Origin: Solirubrobacteraceae bacterium
GTDB lineage: Bacteria; Actinomycetota; Thermoleophilia; Solirubrobacterales; Solirubrobacteraceae
Direction: 5' to 3'
NCBI GenBank assembly: GCA_025928415.1
Contig: JAICJK010000201.1
Coordinates: 1 to 5,468, forward strand
Length of the DNA: 5,468 nt
Shown: positions 4,667-5,468 of the stretch, one piece after another
Position numbering within the stretch: position 1 is the first letter of the stretch
Layout: each line of letters begins with the position of its first letter
Translations under genes and position numbers: made by a program
The notes under the pieces: generated by a model
What the model was told of the DNA's origin: nothing
What the model saw: only the letters and a program-made list of their open reading frames with translations
The model's database searches: none

Positions 4667-5468
4667 TGCGCGACGCCCTGCTCGGCCATCGCCGCGTCGA
4701 CCGCGGCGTCCCACGTGCCGGCGATCTTCTCCGACGCCATGCGCTCCTCGCCGAGGATGCGCTGGGCCAGCATCGCGGTCTCGCCGTCCCCGGCCCGCTG
4801 CGCGGTGCGCATGAGCAGCTCGTAGGCGCCCATCTCCAGGGCCTCGAAGGCGTAGGCGAAGCCGGCGATCTTCACCGGGCTGTCGGGCTGGGCCTTGAAG
4901 AACGTGCCCATGTTCAGCGCGCCCGCGCGCAGCGCGCCGGCCTGGAAGCGCCCGGGGCCGGAGCCGAGCGCCGACAGCCGCTCGTCGACCAGCCGCTGGT
5001 GTTCGGAGGTCTGCTCGAGGTGCTCGCGGAAGACCGCGGCCAGCGCGTCGAAGCCGGCGATCGCCGGCCCGGCCTCCAGCAGCTGCATGGCCTGGGCCTC
5101 GAGCGCGTGGGCGTCGCGCAGGTACTTGACGATGTCCTTGGCCAAGTCCTCCGCGCCCTTCTCGCGCAGCGCGGCGTCCACCGCGCGGTCCCAGCGCTCG
5201 GCGATGCGGTCGGCCATCGCCCGCTCGTCGGCGCCGATCCGCTCGGCCATCACCCGGACCGGTTCGCCGCCGGCGCGCTCGGCGATGCGCCGCAGCAGCT
5301 CGTAGGCGGCGAGCTCCATGTGCTCGTAGGAGAACGCGTGCGCGGCGAGCTTGCCCGGCGTGTCCGGGTTGACCTTCGCGAACAGCACCATGCCCCAGCC
5401 GCCGAGGCGGCCCGCGACGTCCTTGATCGCCGACGGCTTGGCGCCGCGCGCCTCGAGCTGCTCGCGGA
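4663..5468 (-). CDS. Tandem YciF-like (DUF892) ferritin-fold protein, 3' part (runs off right edge)
   Basis: Predicted soluble helical protein of the YciF/DUF892 branch of the ferritin-like fold, a family linked to stress responses, with carboxylate/His metal sites in solved members. The frame is open and clearly coding from the right edge, so the ATG at 5391 is internal; 267 residues are visible. They contain the second half of one bundle (GMVLFAKVNPDTPGKLAAHA, 25-44, with helices to about 102) and a complete second one. The second has helices at 108-131 and 139-166, the linker NMGTFFKAQPDSPVKIAGFA (185-204), and helices to 260. The halves align throughout: AAYELLRRIAERAG with GAYELLMRTAQRAG, and WDRAVDAALREKG with WDAAVDAAMAEQG. 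Candidate ligands are Glu56, Glu81, Glu123, Glu148, His149, Glu155, His156, Glu216 and Glu241. The stop TAG lies in the end of the palindrome. The function is not proven; the fold is well supported. Confidence 0.85.
   Translation of the reverse strand, partial: REQLEARGAKPSAIKDVAGRLGGWGMVLFAKVNPDTPGKLAAHAFSYEHMELAAYELLRRIAERAGGEPVRVMAERIGADERAMADRIAERWDRAVDAALREKGAEDLAKDIVKYLRDAHALEAQAMQLLEAGPAIAGFDALAAVFREHLEQTSEHQRLVDERLSALGSGPGRFQAGALRAGALNMGTFFKAQPDSPVKIAGFAYAFEALEMGAYELLMRTAQRAGDGETAMLAQRILGEERMASEKIAGTWDAAVDAAMAEQGVAH

Noticed and set aside
4499..4714. Open minus-strand frame of 71 codons across the palindrome.
   Set aside because: It overlaps the end of the ferritin-like gene in a different frame, is Arg/Gly-rich and is explained by the palindrome.

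Overview
The window is uniformly GC-rich. Its coding regions have the strong third-position G/C bias of a high-GC actinobacterium. The gene set suggests the Thermoleophilia/Solirubrobacterales or a neighbouring actinobacterial class: a variant-type glucose-6-phosphate dehydrogenase, an FprA-type ferredoxin reductase, a DUF4242 protein, a class III cyclase and a tandem YciF-like protein. That placement is an inference from composition and gene families, not a database match.

Layout. (1) Positions 1-2119 hold a tight four-gene minus-strand unit, transcribed from about 2180 towards 1: a small DUF4242 protein (1829-2119), a class III nucleotide cyclase (1248-1832, 4-base ATGA overlap), a two-domain DUF427 protein (437-1222, 25-base gap), and the N-terminal third of glucose-6-phosphate dehydrogenase (437 to beyond 1, sharing one base with the DUF427 stop). 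(2) Positions 2120-2313 are a divergent intergenic region. It has a plausible promoter and a GC hairpin for the minus unit. On the plus side three GGTACGG/CCGTACC segments could form two mutually exclusive hairpins, one touching the Shine-Dalgarno of the next gene. (3) Positions 2314-4472 carry an FprA-like NADPH-ferredoxin reductase and, 77 bases on, a six-helix GPR1/FUN34/YaaH-type membrane protein. (4) Positions 4499-4666 are a 168-base imperfect palindrome with 34-base arms (29/34 matching) and CTAG at both ends, lying between convergent genes. (5) From 4663 to the right edge, on the minus strand, is a tandem YciF-like (DUF892) ferritin-fold protein whose N-terminus is outside the window.

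How they may work together. Glucose-6-phosphate dehydrogenase makes NADPH, and the divergently transcribed FprA would spend NADPH to reduce ferredoxin, so the shared upstream region may coordinate redox supply and use. The DUF4242 and cyclase genes are translationally coupled and look like a small binding-protein/cyclase pair. The cyclase has Glu where adenylate cyclases have the base-recognising Lys, so its nucleotide specificity is open. The YciF-like protein fits a stress or metal/redox theme but is separated from the rest by the palindrome.

Most striking for follow-up are the long palindrome, the altered cyclase active site in its coupled operon, and the switch-like repeats before fprA. 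No CRISPR array, tRNA, rRNA or complete transposase gene is visible.
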